DNA of 64,000 nt. It comes from Dendrolimus kikuchii (taxonomy: Eukaryota; Arthropoda; Insecta; Lepidoptera; Lasiocampidae). The DNA lies in the NCBI GenBank assembly GCA_019925095.2, contig CM034406.1, positions 19,744,888 through 19,808,887 on the forward strand, given 5' to 3'. Shown in pieces: positions 40,488-51,304 of this stretch. The notes beneath the pieces were generated by a model that had not been told where the DNA came from, ran no database searches, and was given only the letters and a program-made list of their open reading frames with translations. Both the position numbers and the translations under genes were made by a program. How positions within the stretch are numbered: position 1 is the first letter of the stretch; every line of letters starts with the position of its first letter.

Positions 40488-41560
40488 ATTATTAATTATT
40501 ATTCGCCTCGATAAAAAGTGTTAAAGCCTCACATCCATACACTAGTAGTATGCCTTTGTCTAGGGTATTACGAGTGTTTAGTAGAACATGTATTTTTGAG
40601 TTGCCACAATAACTCGGTCGTTTTATGCCGAATTATTTGAATATTCACGAATATTTGAAATTGGCTAGTTACTCAAATAGCGCAAAGCCATATCGTAAAA
40701 AAGAAAAATAATTTCTCTCTCGAGTGTATTTTTTTTAAACTATGGCTCCAACGCCTTCGTTGAGTGTAATTAGCCTAATTGTTTGTAAAAAAATATACGT
40801 ACAAGTTTATTCATTATAGTCTAACAAATGTCAATACCTTCTTCATTCAAAGAGAAAAAAACAAATTAATGAAATGTCTGTTGTCTCTATAGCGATGATT
40901 CCCAAACTTTTCTTAACAATCGGCTCATTTAGAAGAGACCAAAAGTGTCAACGCCCCCCGTGCAATAACAGTTCATTTATGAAATTAGCTTTGCCCACGA
41001 CTTAGCATGCTTGAGATATCCTGCAGGAACCTGTATAAACCCTTGTTCAAATAGCGGACATATATTTGACAGGGGCACCTTCTGGGGTAAGATATGTAAG
41101 ATATTTATTTATCAAAATATAATACTTGGAATACATGTAATTCCATTGTCCATTAATATTTATTAATTTCACCAAATGGCCCCACCAACGCATGATGATA
41201 TACTCTGCAACGGTGTATTTTCGTCGTATCGTGAATTTCGCTGTAACGCTGCTGGGAGACGTTGTCGCCCCCTTGGGAATCTGTGGTCTATAAGTTTTGA
41301 GTAAGTTACGCCTACGTTTATTTTATTAGCCAGATAATTTTAGGGCTTGTTAGCCATTTTGATAAAAACAGAATCCTTGTGAAATCGTTATTGGCCGTCC
41401 GTCTGTATTAGTATTAGTACAGTCATTTTTTCGGAAAATACTGGATCTACATGTTGCTGTAGTAAGATCGTGAACAAGTAAAGATTAGGGGTGACCTACA
41501 TATATGTAACTGAGAATTCATTTTTTTTTTAATGGAATATCGATTGTTTTTATAAATAAC
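40488..41560. other. No gene seen
   Basis: A minus-strand run near 40500-40610 reads KGILLVYGCEALTLF, vaguely like a LINE RT thumb, but is too short to call. The remainder is unassigned. Confidence 0.4.
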
Positions 41561-41562
41561 TA

Positions 41563-41625
41563 GAGTTTTACCCGCGGCTGCGCCGCATGAAAATCCTTGG
41601 ATAGTAGCGCTATGTTACGTACATA
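41563..41625 (-). mobile_element. Helitron-like 3' end, family F
   Basis: Minus strand: hairpin GCGGC-GCA-GCCGC, ten bases, then CTAG (41563-41566) and T. Only the terminal about 60 bp is recognisable. Confidence 0.5.
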
Positions 41626-41654
41626 AAAAATGAATTATGTGCTTTATATATATA

Positions 41655-41975
41655 CATACATACATAACTTCACGCCAGTTCCCTTGCGGGGTAGGCACGA
41701 ACAACAGAGCGCCATACAGGCTTATTCTTACACACCTCACTTGCTTCTTTGACATTCATAGCTCTTGTCATGCACGCTCGTCTGTTCTTAAGGCTCCTGA
41801 CATCACCTTCTGCTAGTACACGATCAATTTGATCATGAAAGATGTGTCGTGGCCTTCCACGACTTCTGCATCCATCCACTTTTGAATTGTATATCTGTTT
41901 AGTCATTTTTTCATCATGCATTCTTTCCACATGCTCGAACACTCGACACTTTCTTTTAGACCAACTCTCTTTCTT
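41655..41975 (-). mobile_element. RTE-1 LINE, internally deleted
   Basis: HVERMHDEKMTKQIYNSKV through RAYPARELA-stop; deletion joins CATGCTCGAAC to ACTCGACACTTTC. Tail at 41652-41667. Confidence 0.88.
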
Positions 41976-41977
41976 AC

Positions 41978-42090
41978 TCAGACATCCAGACTATAGTATA
42001 TAACGGAAAATTCGTTAACCATGCCAGGAATTGAACCGGGGCCCTCCGCGTTCCAGTAAGCTAGAGGTTGGAAAAGCCCACTCAACCTTG
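41978..42090 (-). mobile_element. SINE-G fragment
   Basis: AGACATCCAGACTATAGTAT, GGAATTGAACCGGGGCC (B box in complement, 42030-42040) and CCCACTCAACC. Diverged. Confidence 0.6.
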
Positions 42091-42092
42091 AA

Positions 42093-42514
42093 TTCAGATC
42101 TTGAAAAACTATAAGAATGTTTCTTTCCTTATTCGCTTTCGAAATTGTGAAAATTATGCCTCACAAAAGGCATCGGTATCCATTGGGAGGCCTTTCGCCC
42201 CTTTGACAATCTATGCCCTAAGGTTTTCTGGGAAATTACTGATACGTTTGTTCCTTTCTTTTTTATTCTACGTAATTTTATTTATCCTACGTAATCCGAC
42301 ATGTTATTCAATTGGGCTCAATGCGTATTATAGGAATCCTTCTTGGACGCCATGCAATGTACAAACTGTAATAAGATAACGTATCCTAGAGCTTATCCAT
42401 TGTATTAAGTTGTAAGATGGAGTCCATATCTCATTGTTGATAGAAGGTATATGGCAATGTTTATGTAGTTATTCATTACACGATATACAGTCGGTAAAGT
42501 AAGGATAAGGGAAG
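42093..42514. other. No gene seen
   Basis: A 92-codon frame (42101-42379) has no recognisable feature. Confidence 0.45.
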
Positions 42515-42730
42515 ATTTATATTAGACCGGGCCGTGTCCGGGCCGGGGCGGGGCCGGAGCGGAGCCACTCCGTGCTGCACGTTTATATTACACCGGGTGC
42601 TAAACGGGCGATACGAAACGTATGTAACGTTTCAAATTCGTGCCCCGTCCGGGCCACGTACACGGCACGCCCCGGACACGGCCCGGTCTAATATAAATCA
42701 CGGGCGATACAAAATGTATGTAACATGCGT
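42515..42730. mobile_element. GC-rich TIR element
   Basis: 26-bp perfect inverted ends: ATTTATATTAGACCGGGCCG... at 42515-42540 and complement at 42673-42698. Interior is G+C-rich (GGCCGGGGCGGGGCCGGAGC). CGGGCGATACGAAACGTATG (42606) recurs at 42701 as CGGGCGATACAAAATGTATG, just outside the right arm. Unclassified. Confidence 0.6.
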
Positions 42731-42744
42731 CCCCCTAACGTAAT

Positions 42745-43665
42745 CAGGGTCTTTGTTTATTATTATTATTATGTAGTCAGACCTTAGCTTATTATTAATT
42801 GTAACTTAAAACTAATGTCTTACATAAAGTATTTTATATATTTTCCTGTGCGGTGTTCTCCAGCAAGTACGATGAAACTACCCATCACCTCGTCTTATTG
42901 CGTTCTATGGCCTCCTCGACCAGCCGCATGCAGAACCTCTCCAGGTACGGCCTCGAGTCCTTGCCCGAGATCAAATCAAAAATAGTCTCCTCGGTGATTT
43001 TAATACGTGTGGCCGTCTCGAGACCGCACCTGAGTCGATCATACATGGGGCACTCGAGCATGAGGTGTTGGATCGCCTCATCGCCTCCACTGTCACACAC
43101 GCATGCCGGGCTATTTTTTAATTTAAATCGGTGTAAATAGGCTGCGAACCCTCCGTGTCCGGTGAATGCTTGGCACCAATGTGGCGTTAATTTAACGTCC
43201 TTAAGAATACGGCGTGCCGCGTAAACAGAGGGGAAGAACAACTTCGTGACGCTCGCCGTCTGACCGCCCACGTATTTTCGATCCCACTGCCGGACCGACT
43301 CCATCCTAATGGACCGTTTCTGGTAGGAAACGGGACATTTGCTGTACAGAGGGGCCGCATCGAGCTGCGTCGCCGCTTGCCTAGCCAGTTCGTCTGCCCG
43401 CTCATTGCCGGGGATGCCAACATGAGCCCGAACCCATAACAGGCGGGCATTGCACCCTTTCCCTATCAGCTTCGCTAGATTCTGACGAATAGCGAAGCCG
43501 AGGGGGTGGAGCGTGTCCGGATTACAAACCAAGTCGAGCGAGGACTTGGAATCACTCAGCACGGCCACCGAGGACATGCTGCTACACAATATGTACTCAG
43601 TTGCCTGACATATTGCGAGCAGCTCGGCCTGGAAGACCATGCAAAACGGCTCCAGCTTCATTCGC
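42745..43665 (-). mobile_element. R1-type LINE, 3' part
   Basis: Coding from 43664 to 42885, 3' UTR to an ATT-repeat end near 42760. 5' side is cut by a SINE-A fragment. Confidence 0.8.
42885..43664 (-). CDS. R1-type LINE RNase H and zinc-knuckle C-terminus
   Basis: About 260 codons uninterrupted. FQAELLAI (catalytic E), LSDSKSSL (D), GNERADELAR (D); the first Asp is lost by truncation. LLWVRAHVGIPGNERADEL gives the His region. C-terminal knuckle CVCDSGGDEAIQHLMLECP after FTGHGGFAAYLHRFK; ends EAIERNKTR-stop. About half identical in pattern to the copy at 30558, so a related but different R1-type family. Confidence 0.9.
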   Translation of the reverse strand, partial: RMKLEPFCMVFQAELLAICQATEYILCSSMSSVAVLSDSKSSLDLVCNPDTLHPLGFAIRQNLAKLIGKGCNARLLWVRAHVGIPGNERADELARQAATQLDAAPLYSKCPVSYQKRSIRMESVRQWDRKYVGGQTASVTKLFFPSVYAARRILKDVKLTPHWCQAFTGHGGFAAYLHRFKLKNSPACVCDSGGDEAIQHLMLECPMYDRLRCGLETATRIKITEETIFDLISGKDSRPYLERFCMRLVEEAIERNKTR

Positions 43666-43772
43666 AGTCGGGCAAATGCCCTACCACCTGGCTGTGGGTT
43701 GTTTAGTCGCCTCTTACGACAGGCCGCCCCAACGCAGGAAATTGTATTCTTTCTCCGTTCCTGCACGGTTAG
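43666..43772 (-). mobile_element. SINE-A 5' fragment
   Basis: TCGGGCAAATGCCCTACCAC to CCGTTCCTGCACGGTTA. It joins the LINE RNase H coding exactly at 43665/43666 so that the frames read through. Confidence 0.8.
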
Positions 43773-44150
43773 TCTACATTCAAAATACATTTACATAACA
43801 ATAACCATGTTTCCGGAAAAGGTCGACATAAATCCTTTGACAGCCATTACTTTCGCAAGATAATAATCATCAAAGAAGAAAATAAAGAACGTATAAAACC
43901 TCTTTCGAAAAAAATTAGAACAACTTTGCTTTTATCATGGATTTAGACCAGAAAGGTCAAAGGGTATTATTATTATCTCTAGTTTATTTATAACGGCTAC
44001 GCGTTATTTCTTTTACATAATACGACCGCATACTTACAGGCCGTTGGTCGGTTAAAGCGAAAATAAATTTACAATATTCCCTTGTCACTGCTAGCTTATT
44101 ATAACATGGCCTTAGGAGAGACTTTGCGTCTCTCTTCATATTGTTACGAA
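43773..44150. other. No gene seen
   Basis: Unassigned. Confidence 0.45.
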
Positions 44151-44151
44151 T

Positions 44152-44201
44152 TTGTGGGATGTGAATTCTAAAATATTGTCGGAATCATCACAGAGTTAAT
44201 T
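44152..44201 (-). mobile_element. LTR end fragment
   Basis: TGTTACGAATTTGTGGGATG to CACAGAGTTAATTAAAT matches 47277-47335 (TGTTACGAGTTTAGCGGGAC...). Cut off by the adjacent MITE. Confidence 0.55.
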
Positions 44202-44550
44202 AAATAAATAATAGTTTTAAAAAAAACTTAAAAAATACGCTTTTATAGGAAATCCAACTGAAAAATAGAAAATAAATTTTAATAAATTTGAATTAAAAAT
44301 TGTGTTAGAAAAAATGATTTTATTGTAAAAAAAAGCGTGGGGTGCTTTTCAGGATATTATCAAAATAACCCTTCTACTCATATCTGTTCATAAAATATTT
44401 ATAACTATTGATACTATGCACCGCACGCTTTTTTTACAATAAAAACATTTTTTCTTACACTATTTTTAATTCAAATTTATTAAAATTTGTTTTCTAATTT
44501 TTAGTTGGAATTTCTATAAAAGCGTATTGTTTTTGTTGTTTTTTAAACTA
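44202..44550. mobile_element. AT-rich MITE with about 140-bp TIRs
   Basis: Left arm 44202-44344 and right arm 44411-44550 are imperfect complements (CGCTTTTATAGGAAATCCAAC against GTTGGAATTTCTATAAAAGCG, GCGTGGGGTGC against GCACCGCACGC). About 65-bp loop. No coding. Confidence 0.7.
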
Positions 44551-44639
44551 TTATTTATTTTTCATGTTTTAGTGATTATTTAGTGATTTAATTCCCTTCT
44601 CCGTGGAAACTTTGAAAAAAAGAATTAAATACACTCTTA

Positions 44640-44962
44640 TGATAAAATGGAACGTTATGTAAAAATAAGCTTTTTTAAAAAGGTTTTTAAATACAAGCTT
44701 TTGAGATCCTGCATATCATGTAGCAGCAGAGTGCTAGCCAAGACAAGTAAAACGAGCCCAAACACGACGGGTCTATCTTGTTTAGTACAGGAGTTCCTAT
44801 GGCCACCTTCCGACTCCATCATCATATCAGCTCCATGGTACCATATTATTGCATTGTCACATGATATATACATACGTGCAAAATTTCAGCTCAATCGGAA
44901 ACCGGGAAGTCGATCAAATTTAACTTGAAAGATTCCGTTACATACGTATGAAGCTAATAAAA
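44640..44962 (+). repeat. Probable dispersed repeat (TTCCGACTCCATCATC type)
   Basis: CTTCCGACTCCATCATCATA, TTGCATTGTCACATGATAT, ATTTCAGCTCAATCGGAAAC and GATCAAATTTAACTTG are phrases I associate with a common lepidopteran repeat. Single copy here, so unconfirmed from the sequence. Confidence 0.4.
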
Positions 44963-44964
44963 GC

Positions 44965-45669
44965 GTATTAAAATACATATATAACTTGACGCCACTACCC
45001 TTGCGGGGTAGGTACGAACAACAGAGCGTCATTTAGATTTATTCTTACACACCTCACTTGCTTCATTGACATTCATAACTCTTGTCATGCACGCTCGTCT
45101 GTTCTTAAGGCTCCTGACATCACCTTCTGCTAGTACGCGGTCAATTTGATCATGGAAGGTGTGTCGTGGCCTTCCACGACTTCTGCATCCATCCACTTTT
45201 GCATTGTATATCTGTTTAGTCATTCTTTCATCATGCTTTCTTTCCACATGGCCGAACCACCGGAGCATTCCTTTCCTTACCTTCACCCCGACACTCTCTT
45301 TCAGACCAACTCTTTCTTACTTCGGTATTACGAACGCGGTCCGCGAGCGTCACTCCGCAGATTTTGCGCAGTGCTCGCATCTCGACCGCGTTTACTCTAC
45401 TTTCATGCTCTCTCTTCCATACCCAACTCTCGCTTCCATACGTGAGCGTAGGTACCAGCACCGCGTTGTGTATGGCAAGCTGGGCCTTCTGGCTGAGGTT
45501 CTTAGCGCCTAGAAGTTTACCTAACGCTCCATTCATACTATTCCCCAAATTCACTCTTCTTTCTATATCAGCGGTGTACCTTACATCCCTGCTAAAAGCA
45601 CATCCAAGATATACAAACTCACTCACTTGCTCCAGCATATTAAAAATATAATATAAGTATTAAAATACA
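44965..45669 (-). mobile_element. RTE-1 LINE, longest copy, 13-bp TSD
   Basis: GTATTAAAATACA at 44965-44977 and 45657-45669, bounding 679 bp. Minus strand codes EFVYLGCAFSRDVRYTADI, LGKLLGAKNLSQKAQLAIH, NAVLVPTLTYGSESWVWKR, HESRVNAVEMRALRKICG, then a 2-bp deletion (CTCTTTCTTAC for CTCTCTTTCTTAC) shifts frame before WFGHVERK. This is the RT thumb to C-terminus. Confidence 0.93.
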
Positions 45670-46097
45670 CACACGTAATTCGAAGTTCTTACAAGTAGAA
45701 CCGAATACAACAAGTCCAATTTTTTTTTTTAATTAAACGTTTTCAGTTCTTTGACAATGATTCGAGGTCTTTGAGAACGTCAGAGAGGTTGTGACTTAGG
45801 ACACCGATACATAACTACGGAGATTTACTCAAGATTGTTCTCTGTTTAGGCTGTGCATCTCTGGAATTCTCTGACGGCAATGTCCGTTTTTTTTTTTTTG
45901 AGGCGAGGGAAAATGCTTAACCGATTTACGCACAAACTGGGTCGTTGCTAGGGGAACGACACGCGTCGGTCGGGGGCGATAACACTGCAGCAATAGTATG
46001 CTCTTGGCAGCGCTAAGGCAGATGTCCGATCTGCTAATGCCCGGTATCTAAGGTTAACAATTATGAGTTCAATAACAATTGATTCCATAAAGTTTTT
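45670..46097. other. No gene seen; GC-rich patch 45900-46045
   Basis: After a T12 run (45887), GAGGCGAGGGAAAATGCTTAACC and TCGTTGCTAGGGGAACGAC look like the A-tailed 3' end of some retroelement on the minus strand; not assigned. Confidence 0.4.
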
Positions 46098-46168
46098 ACC
46101 ATCGCCTATGGACATTTGCAACACCAAAGTTGCTACAAATGCGCTGCTGCTCTCTTAAGGGAGACTGT
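46098..46168 (-). mobile_element. SINE-A internal fragment
   Basis: ACCATCGCCTATGGACATTTGC to AAGGGAGACTG, no ends. Confidence 0.75.
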
Positions 46169-46349
46169 TAACCTACAACTAGTACCAAAACTCGCCACTA
46201 GATGGATCTATTTAAGAAGGAATATCTAGTATTTATTTACATCAAACAAAAACGTCAAATAAAAGATATGGAATAATTAAACGCCTAATATTGGTCAGTT
46301 AAGTTGAACCTAGTTTAACTATCGTACGATGGTGTGTTCAAAAACGCAA

Positions 46350-47005
46350 TCTTCCTCGAAAATGGGCTATCCAACACTGAAATAATTTTTCAAATCAGAC
46401 CAGTAGTTCCTGAGATTAGCGCGTTCAATCAAACAATATATTAATATATTTGGCTACAACACTAATACTTACATTTTAAATATCGCGATATCTTTTGAAT
46501 GAAACGTCCGAATTGAATAATTCAAAAAGTTCTAGAAAGGTATTGAATTCGTCTTGAATATGGAGTAATTTATTTTGATAAGTATTAATACCAAGGTACA
46601 AAATAAAGAGCTTTTGAAGCGACGGCATTTTAATTATTTAAAAAATAAAAGAAAACGCTTATTGTGAGATAACTACTATAGTTAGACATATGGTTATACA
46701 ATATTTTTTGTAGACAATTATATGTTCTGCAAAGTGGTAGTACATTGTTTTGTTCTATAATCAATAGTTTTCGCAGCGCACGCCGTGTAAGGACTTTTTC
46801 GGGTCATTTTTTTACACCTTGGGTTACATTATTGGACTTTTAGTAAGGATCCCTAATTTTTTTGAAAATATAATACAGCCTGTAGCCTTCCTCTATAAAT
46901 GGGCTATCTAACACTAAAAGAATTTTTCAAATCAGACCAGTAGTTCCTGCGATTAGCGCGTTCAATTAAACAAACAAACAAACTCTTCAGCTTTATATAT
47001 TAGTA
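46350..47005 (-). mobile_element. Helitron-like element C, long form, 3'-truncated
   Basis: Lacks the CTAG/hairpin end; starts at CTTCCTCGAAAATGGGC and ends TATTAGTA at 47005. Confidence 0.7.
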
Positions 47006-47276
47006 TAAGAATAGATAGATAAATAACAGGTGTATGTGTTTTAATGTTTGATTTAACAATTTATTAAGAGACCTACAAAACAGCGCAATACCGAGTGGGC
47101 GCCAGACGGTCAGGGGTGAAACCCGACCGCAATTCGAGCTAATGATCCGGAAAGCAGTAATGGACACAGACATTATATCCGCATCAAAATATAAGTAAGT
47201 CTCATTCATAAATATCATGTTGAATGTCACTAAACGAGCGGAAAGGACACCTGATGTTGATGAAAATTACAATACT

Positions 47277-47599
47277 GTTACGAGTTTAGCGGGACTCGAA
47301 TTAAAATGCCGTGGGAATTATTATAGAGTTAATTAGAACTATACAAACACGTATAACACAGGTACAAATATAACCGAACACAACAAGTCCAAACGTAATG
47401 CAGAAGGTCGTAATTCAATGAAATGCGCAAAGTTCGTCACTTATTACATTCCCGATTGTAGTACACACGTCTCGCTTCGCTTGTGGTTCTCGCTCGACTG
47501 CCACCTCCCTCCATCAGGTCATTGTTTTATACTAAACAAATGCAATATGTCCGCCCGGCAGCGTGGACCGAATTTCCTAAAATCAGCATTTACTTTACA
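47277..47599 (-). mobile_element. LTR (Gypsy-like), same family as 14571
   Basis: Plus strand TGTTACGAGTTTAGCGG to TTTACTTTACA. On the minus strand the TATA box GTATAAAAC is at 47523-47531. No gag/pol next to it; solo or decayed. Confidence 0.6.
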
Positions 47600-47616
47600 C
47601 TCCTTTTTATGTATTA

Positions 47617-47815
47617 CTAGCTGTATCCGCGACGCCATCCGCATTTTTCATTGGTGCTCCGCTCCTATTGGTCTTAGCGTGATGATATATAGCCTATAGC
47701 CTTCCTCGATAAATGGGCTATCTAACACTTTAATAATTTTTCAAATCAGACCAGTAGTTCCTGAGATTAGCGCGTTTAAAGAAACAAACAAACTCTTCAG
47801 CTTTATATATTAGTA
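47617..47815 (-). mobile_element. Helitron-like element C, short form
   Basis: CTAG complement 47617-47620, TATTAGTA end at 47815; about 35 bp near the 3' end deleted. Confidence 0.7.
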
Positions 47816-47992
47816 TAAGATAAATGCTATTGTACACTCTCATCGGGCCAACTGTTGCTTCTTCATTCTATTCATACCACCTTTATGTACACAGTTTAAC
47901 AATATTCTGTTCTATTCTATTCTATACGTGTGTATGTGGGATATGTGTAAGATCTCACCGTTGTATATTATCTCGGAAGAAGGGTACCACAG

Positions 47993-48303
47993 TCAATCCG
48001 TGCAGGAACGGAGACAAAATACAATTTCCTGCGTTGGGGCGGCCTGTCGTAAGAGGCGACAAAACAACCCACAGCCAGGAGGTAGGGTATTTGCTCGACT
48101 GGATGGCGACCAGCCCTCGTCTAGAGTATGCCGCCATAACAATCTTGTGTTGTGTTCCGGCATTACTGACCAGGTTCCAGTGTCCTTCAAGAGTGCAGCA
48201 GCGCATTTGTAGCACCTTTGGTGTTGCAAATGTCCATAGGCGATGGTAACCGCTTTCCATCAAGTGGGCCGTCTGCCTGTCTGATGAACTCCTGCAATTA
48301 AAA
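47993..48303 (+). mobile_element. SINE-A, full length
   Basis: CAATCCGTGCAGGAACGGAG to CTGATGAACTCCTGCAATTAAAAAAAAA. GCGTTGGGGCGGCC subtype. Confidence 0.9.
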
Positions 48304-48420
48304 AAAAAAGAGCAGCAATGCATTTGTAGTACCTTTGGTGTAACAAATGTCTACAGGTGATGGTAACTGCTTTCCTTCAGGCTGGCTGCCTGTCTGCTGG
48401 ATTTGTGCAATAAAAAAATT
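48304..48420 (+). mobile_element. SINE-A-related 3' segment in tandem
   Basis: GAGCAGCAATGCATTTGTAG to GGATTTGTGCAATAAAAAAATT, a diverged 3' third directly following the A-tail of the previous copy. Confidence 0.7.
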
Positions 48421-49060
48421 AAAGAAGTCTCTCCAAGACTTACAACGCAATTTCGGACTGATGTCTTTTTATTTAATTTTATATGAAAATTAATTTTGAA
48501 AATTAAATTTAGCGGTAATCTAGTACGTTTTTGTATTTAATCCTTTAGCTCACTATTAGCACATATGTGTCCGCGATGAGAGTGCAGATCGCGTTTGTGC
48601 ACGTGATCGTTAATTGTGTTGTTGTCTCACTCTGTTTATATAGGAGTTATATGATTTGTATGAAATGGGTATATTTTCTTGGTATAATTATGGGATAGTG
48701 ATATTATTAGTCTTGCGGCTTTTTGGCATATCGATAATTGTCTTAAGAGTTACATTATCAGTAACTATTTCGTGCGTGCTCTTCCATACAGAAGACACTT
48801 GTAATTTAAAGTCTATTCGGCATTTGGTAACCTCCTAAAACTAACATCGCCTTGTCAGTGATCCTTTGTTTTGCTGCAATTACCTTTGTCCCGGGATCAC
48901 AAAGGGAATTTCAGACTCGTCAGCGACAACGCGGACGCGCCTGATAAAACAGACGCTTTTGTGTGCTTAACGTCACGGAACTCCGGGCGTATGGGTGGCC
49001 ACGGCAAAGGCGAAAGTTTGACAAACTATTGTTTTAAACTCCAGTTTTGATTCGGACCGG
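48421..49060. other. No gene seen
   Basis: Mixed composition; 48840-49020 is somewhat GC-richer and may be LINE 3' UTR. Confidence 0.4.
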
Positions 49061-49155
49061 TTATGCGGGTTAGTTGTGTGACTTCTGCTGTGAGCGGGCG
49101 GTTTCCGCAACTCGACGACATAGCGCCTATTTTGCGTGCGAGCCTGGATGAGGGT

Positions 49156-49612
49156 TTACACCATCCAGCCCAGCTCCTTCAGGAAGTCCACCAGCTTCTT
49201 GACGTTGCTGAAGACTTCTCGGAGGCTACCTGGGGCGTCCAGATACTTCGTCCTGTATTGGGCCACCTCTCCGTATTCAAGCAGGACATGGGCGGCTGTT
49301 TCTTCTTCCTCCAAGCATGCTCTGCACAGGGGGCTGTCGGTGACACCTATGTTGACGAGATGTCTGTTAAAATAACCATGTCCAGTGGCTGCACTAGTAA
49401 CTAGTCTCAACCGGGAGCGACTGAGCTTTAAGATGTTCCTGGAGAAACGGAGGTTTACTCGAGGCATTGCCAGCTTGGCTTGCCTGCAACCCTCCAGGTT
49501 GTCCCAAAGTTCATGTAGTGCCCTTGTCCTTTGATTTATGTAGTTGTGTGACTTGAACCTTACACCGCACTGATTTATGGGCCCGGTACAAAGTCTGCCT
49601 CCGGCCTAATTA
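49156..49612 (-). pseudogene. LINE ORF2 C-terminus with zinc knuckle
   Basis: Open frame on the minus strand: GPINQCGVRFKSHNYINQR, LHELWDNLEGCRQAKLAMP, LSRSRLRLVTSAATGHGYF, NRHLVNIGVTDSPLCRACL, EEEETAAHVLLEYGEVAQY, VKKLVDFLKELGWMV-stop. Pattern GHGYF..HL...C..C....AAHVLLE(Y for C) is the knuckle following RNase H in Jockey/R1-group LINEs; the last Cys is replaced by Tyr. 5' truncated. 3' UTR probably reaches 49061. Confidence 0.82.
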
Positions 49613-49751
49613 AACGTTTTATTTGGCTTCAACTGTATATATGAATGTAATACAAATCAACAAAATTGAACCAATTTGATATAAAATGACTCAAAACTGA
49701 AAGGACATGAAGGTATTGAATGACATTGAATGATTCAAATAAATGTTTATA

Positions 49752-49915
49752 CTAGCTGTGCCCGCGACTTTGTCCGCGTGAATTTTTTTTCGCCTAAACC
49801 TAAAGTAGCCTAAGTTACTCCTTATAACATCAGCTATCTGCCAGTGAAAGTCCCGTCATAATCGGTCCAGCCATTTCAGAGATTAGTCGGAACATCCAGA
49901 CAAACAAACATTTTA
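49752..49915 (-). mobile_element. Helitron-like element C-related, short
   Basis: CTAGCTGTGCCCGCGACTTTG (3' end complement) with a different body (CGCCTAAACCTAAAGTAGCC, CAGCTATCTGCCAGTG) and ACAAACAAACATTTTATAAATT at the other end. Confidence 0.6.
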
Positions 49916-50750
49916 TAAATTGTTGTTTTGATAAAAGTACCATATATACTTTCATATGCATTTAGTAAAAAGCTGTTATTTTGACATTACAAACAGACAC
50001 TTCAATTTTATTTCTCTGTACAGATAAATCACTTTGATTGATTCATCAAAGGAGGATTAAATGAAAATCTTTCAATTTTATTTTAATTTCCAGACTCTGA
50101 TTAATTTGAAAATATTACAGTAATATATCTTTGCATATTATTTAACAAAAAAACGCTAATACGGCCGCATTTTCGTGTCATGGTGTTATAATTGTGCCCA
50201 ATGGCTCGCATGGGACGAGATGAATAACACGCGTCTTCGCAGTCAGCGGAACCCGAAGGCGGGCAAACACCGCATATGATTGTATCCATCTTGCGAATTT
50301 CCAACACAAATGCAGACTAAGTCGCGGATGACCTCTAGTGGTTAATAAATTTCACTTCAACCCTTTCATGACTTGGCCTATATTAACCGCTAATTTTATA
50401 GCCCCTCTATGGGACACACGGTAACTTTGTGAATTGCGCTTGAGCCCTTTGTGCCACTGTGAAACATCCCTTTTGCTCTGCACGAGTGGGACCGGGGCTA
50501 ACATCAATATTTGCTCAAATTTAAATGTGTTTTATTATCTGACGAGAACACCTGACATTTGGATGAACACTTGCGTGCGTCGGTACTATTATTTTAGGTA
50601 AGGTTCACATACGCAATAAAACTTTCAAAGTTGACTTTCGCAAGTATTGTGGAAACAGGTATATAATAAGCTTCTTTTTACTTACGAAACTTGCTGAATA
50701 TCAGTGGCTTGTATGTAGCAAGGTTATTTATTATCAAATAAAAATAATAA
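49916..50750. other. No gene called
   Basis: Holds a 68-codon minus frame (50101-50307) with five cysteines, see findings. Otherwise unassigned. Confidence 0.4.
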
Positions 50751-50754
50751 AAGG

Positions 50755-51185
50755 CCGAGAATGGTACCCTGTCGAACGCCGTAACTGTTTAATTAAAATT
50801 CTGGTATGTGTACTATCTAAACTGTATTACCGTTAATTTTAAATATTTCGCTACATGCAAATCCATATCTCAAATAACTTTAAAACCATTCATGTGCTTT
50901 GCCACGTATGCATATTTATAATTTTTTTCAAGTAATTATACATAATATCAAATGCTTTGGTCATATCAAAGAACAAAGCTAGAAATTTTGTTTTATAGTA
51001 AGGAATGCTCATAGTGTTTTTGTCACCTCTGGTTTGGTCAATTATACAATAGTTTTATGATTTTTTTGGCATCTAACCACAAATCGTCGAAGATTCTAAT
51101 CTTGTTTCATTATACAATTTTGTTAAACGTTGCTTAGGAGTCTTTTTAAAGTTTACTTATGCCTTTACAAGTTGGTATCTGTTAT
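50755..51185 (-). pseudogene. Decayed LINE reverse transcriptase core
   Basis: Minus strand reads KTKFLALFFDMTKAFDIMY (about 50936-50992), then stops and frameshifts, then SYGVRQGTILGLLLFLF (50746-50785). FDMTKAFD and GVRQGTILG are RT palm motifs of LINEs (usual FDxTKAFDxV and GVPQGSxLGP). The catalytic YxDD is not reached before the copy ends. Multiple stops show age. Confidence 0.7.
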
Positions 51186-51304
51186 CTTCTTGAAGCTTTA
51201 GTGACTGCTGTATAGTGTGTATATAAGATCATTACTAATATCCAAATTAATGTTGATTATCACTATATTTAAGCAACTATCTCGGTTTTGTTATATATTA
51301 TAAC

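Noticed and set aside
40500..40610. Possible LINE thumb VYGCEALTLF
   Set aside because: Too short and without neighbouring motifs.
42885..43790. A 301-codon fusion of SINE-A and RNase H
   Set aside because: The frame is open by chance across the SINE/LINE junction at 43665; not a functional fusion.
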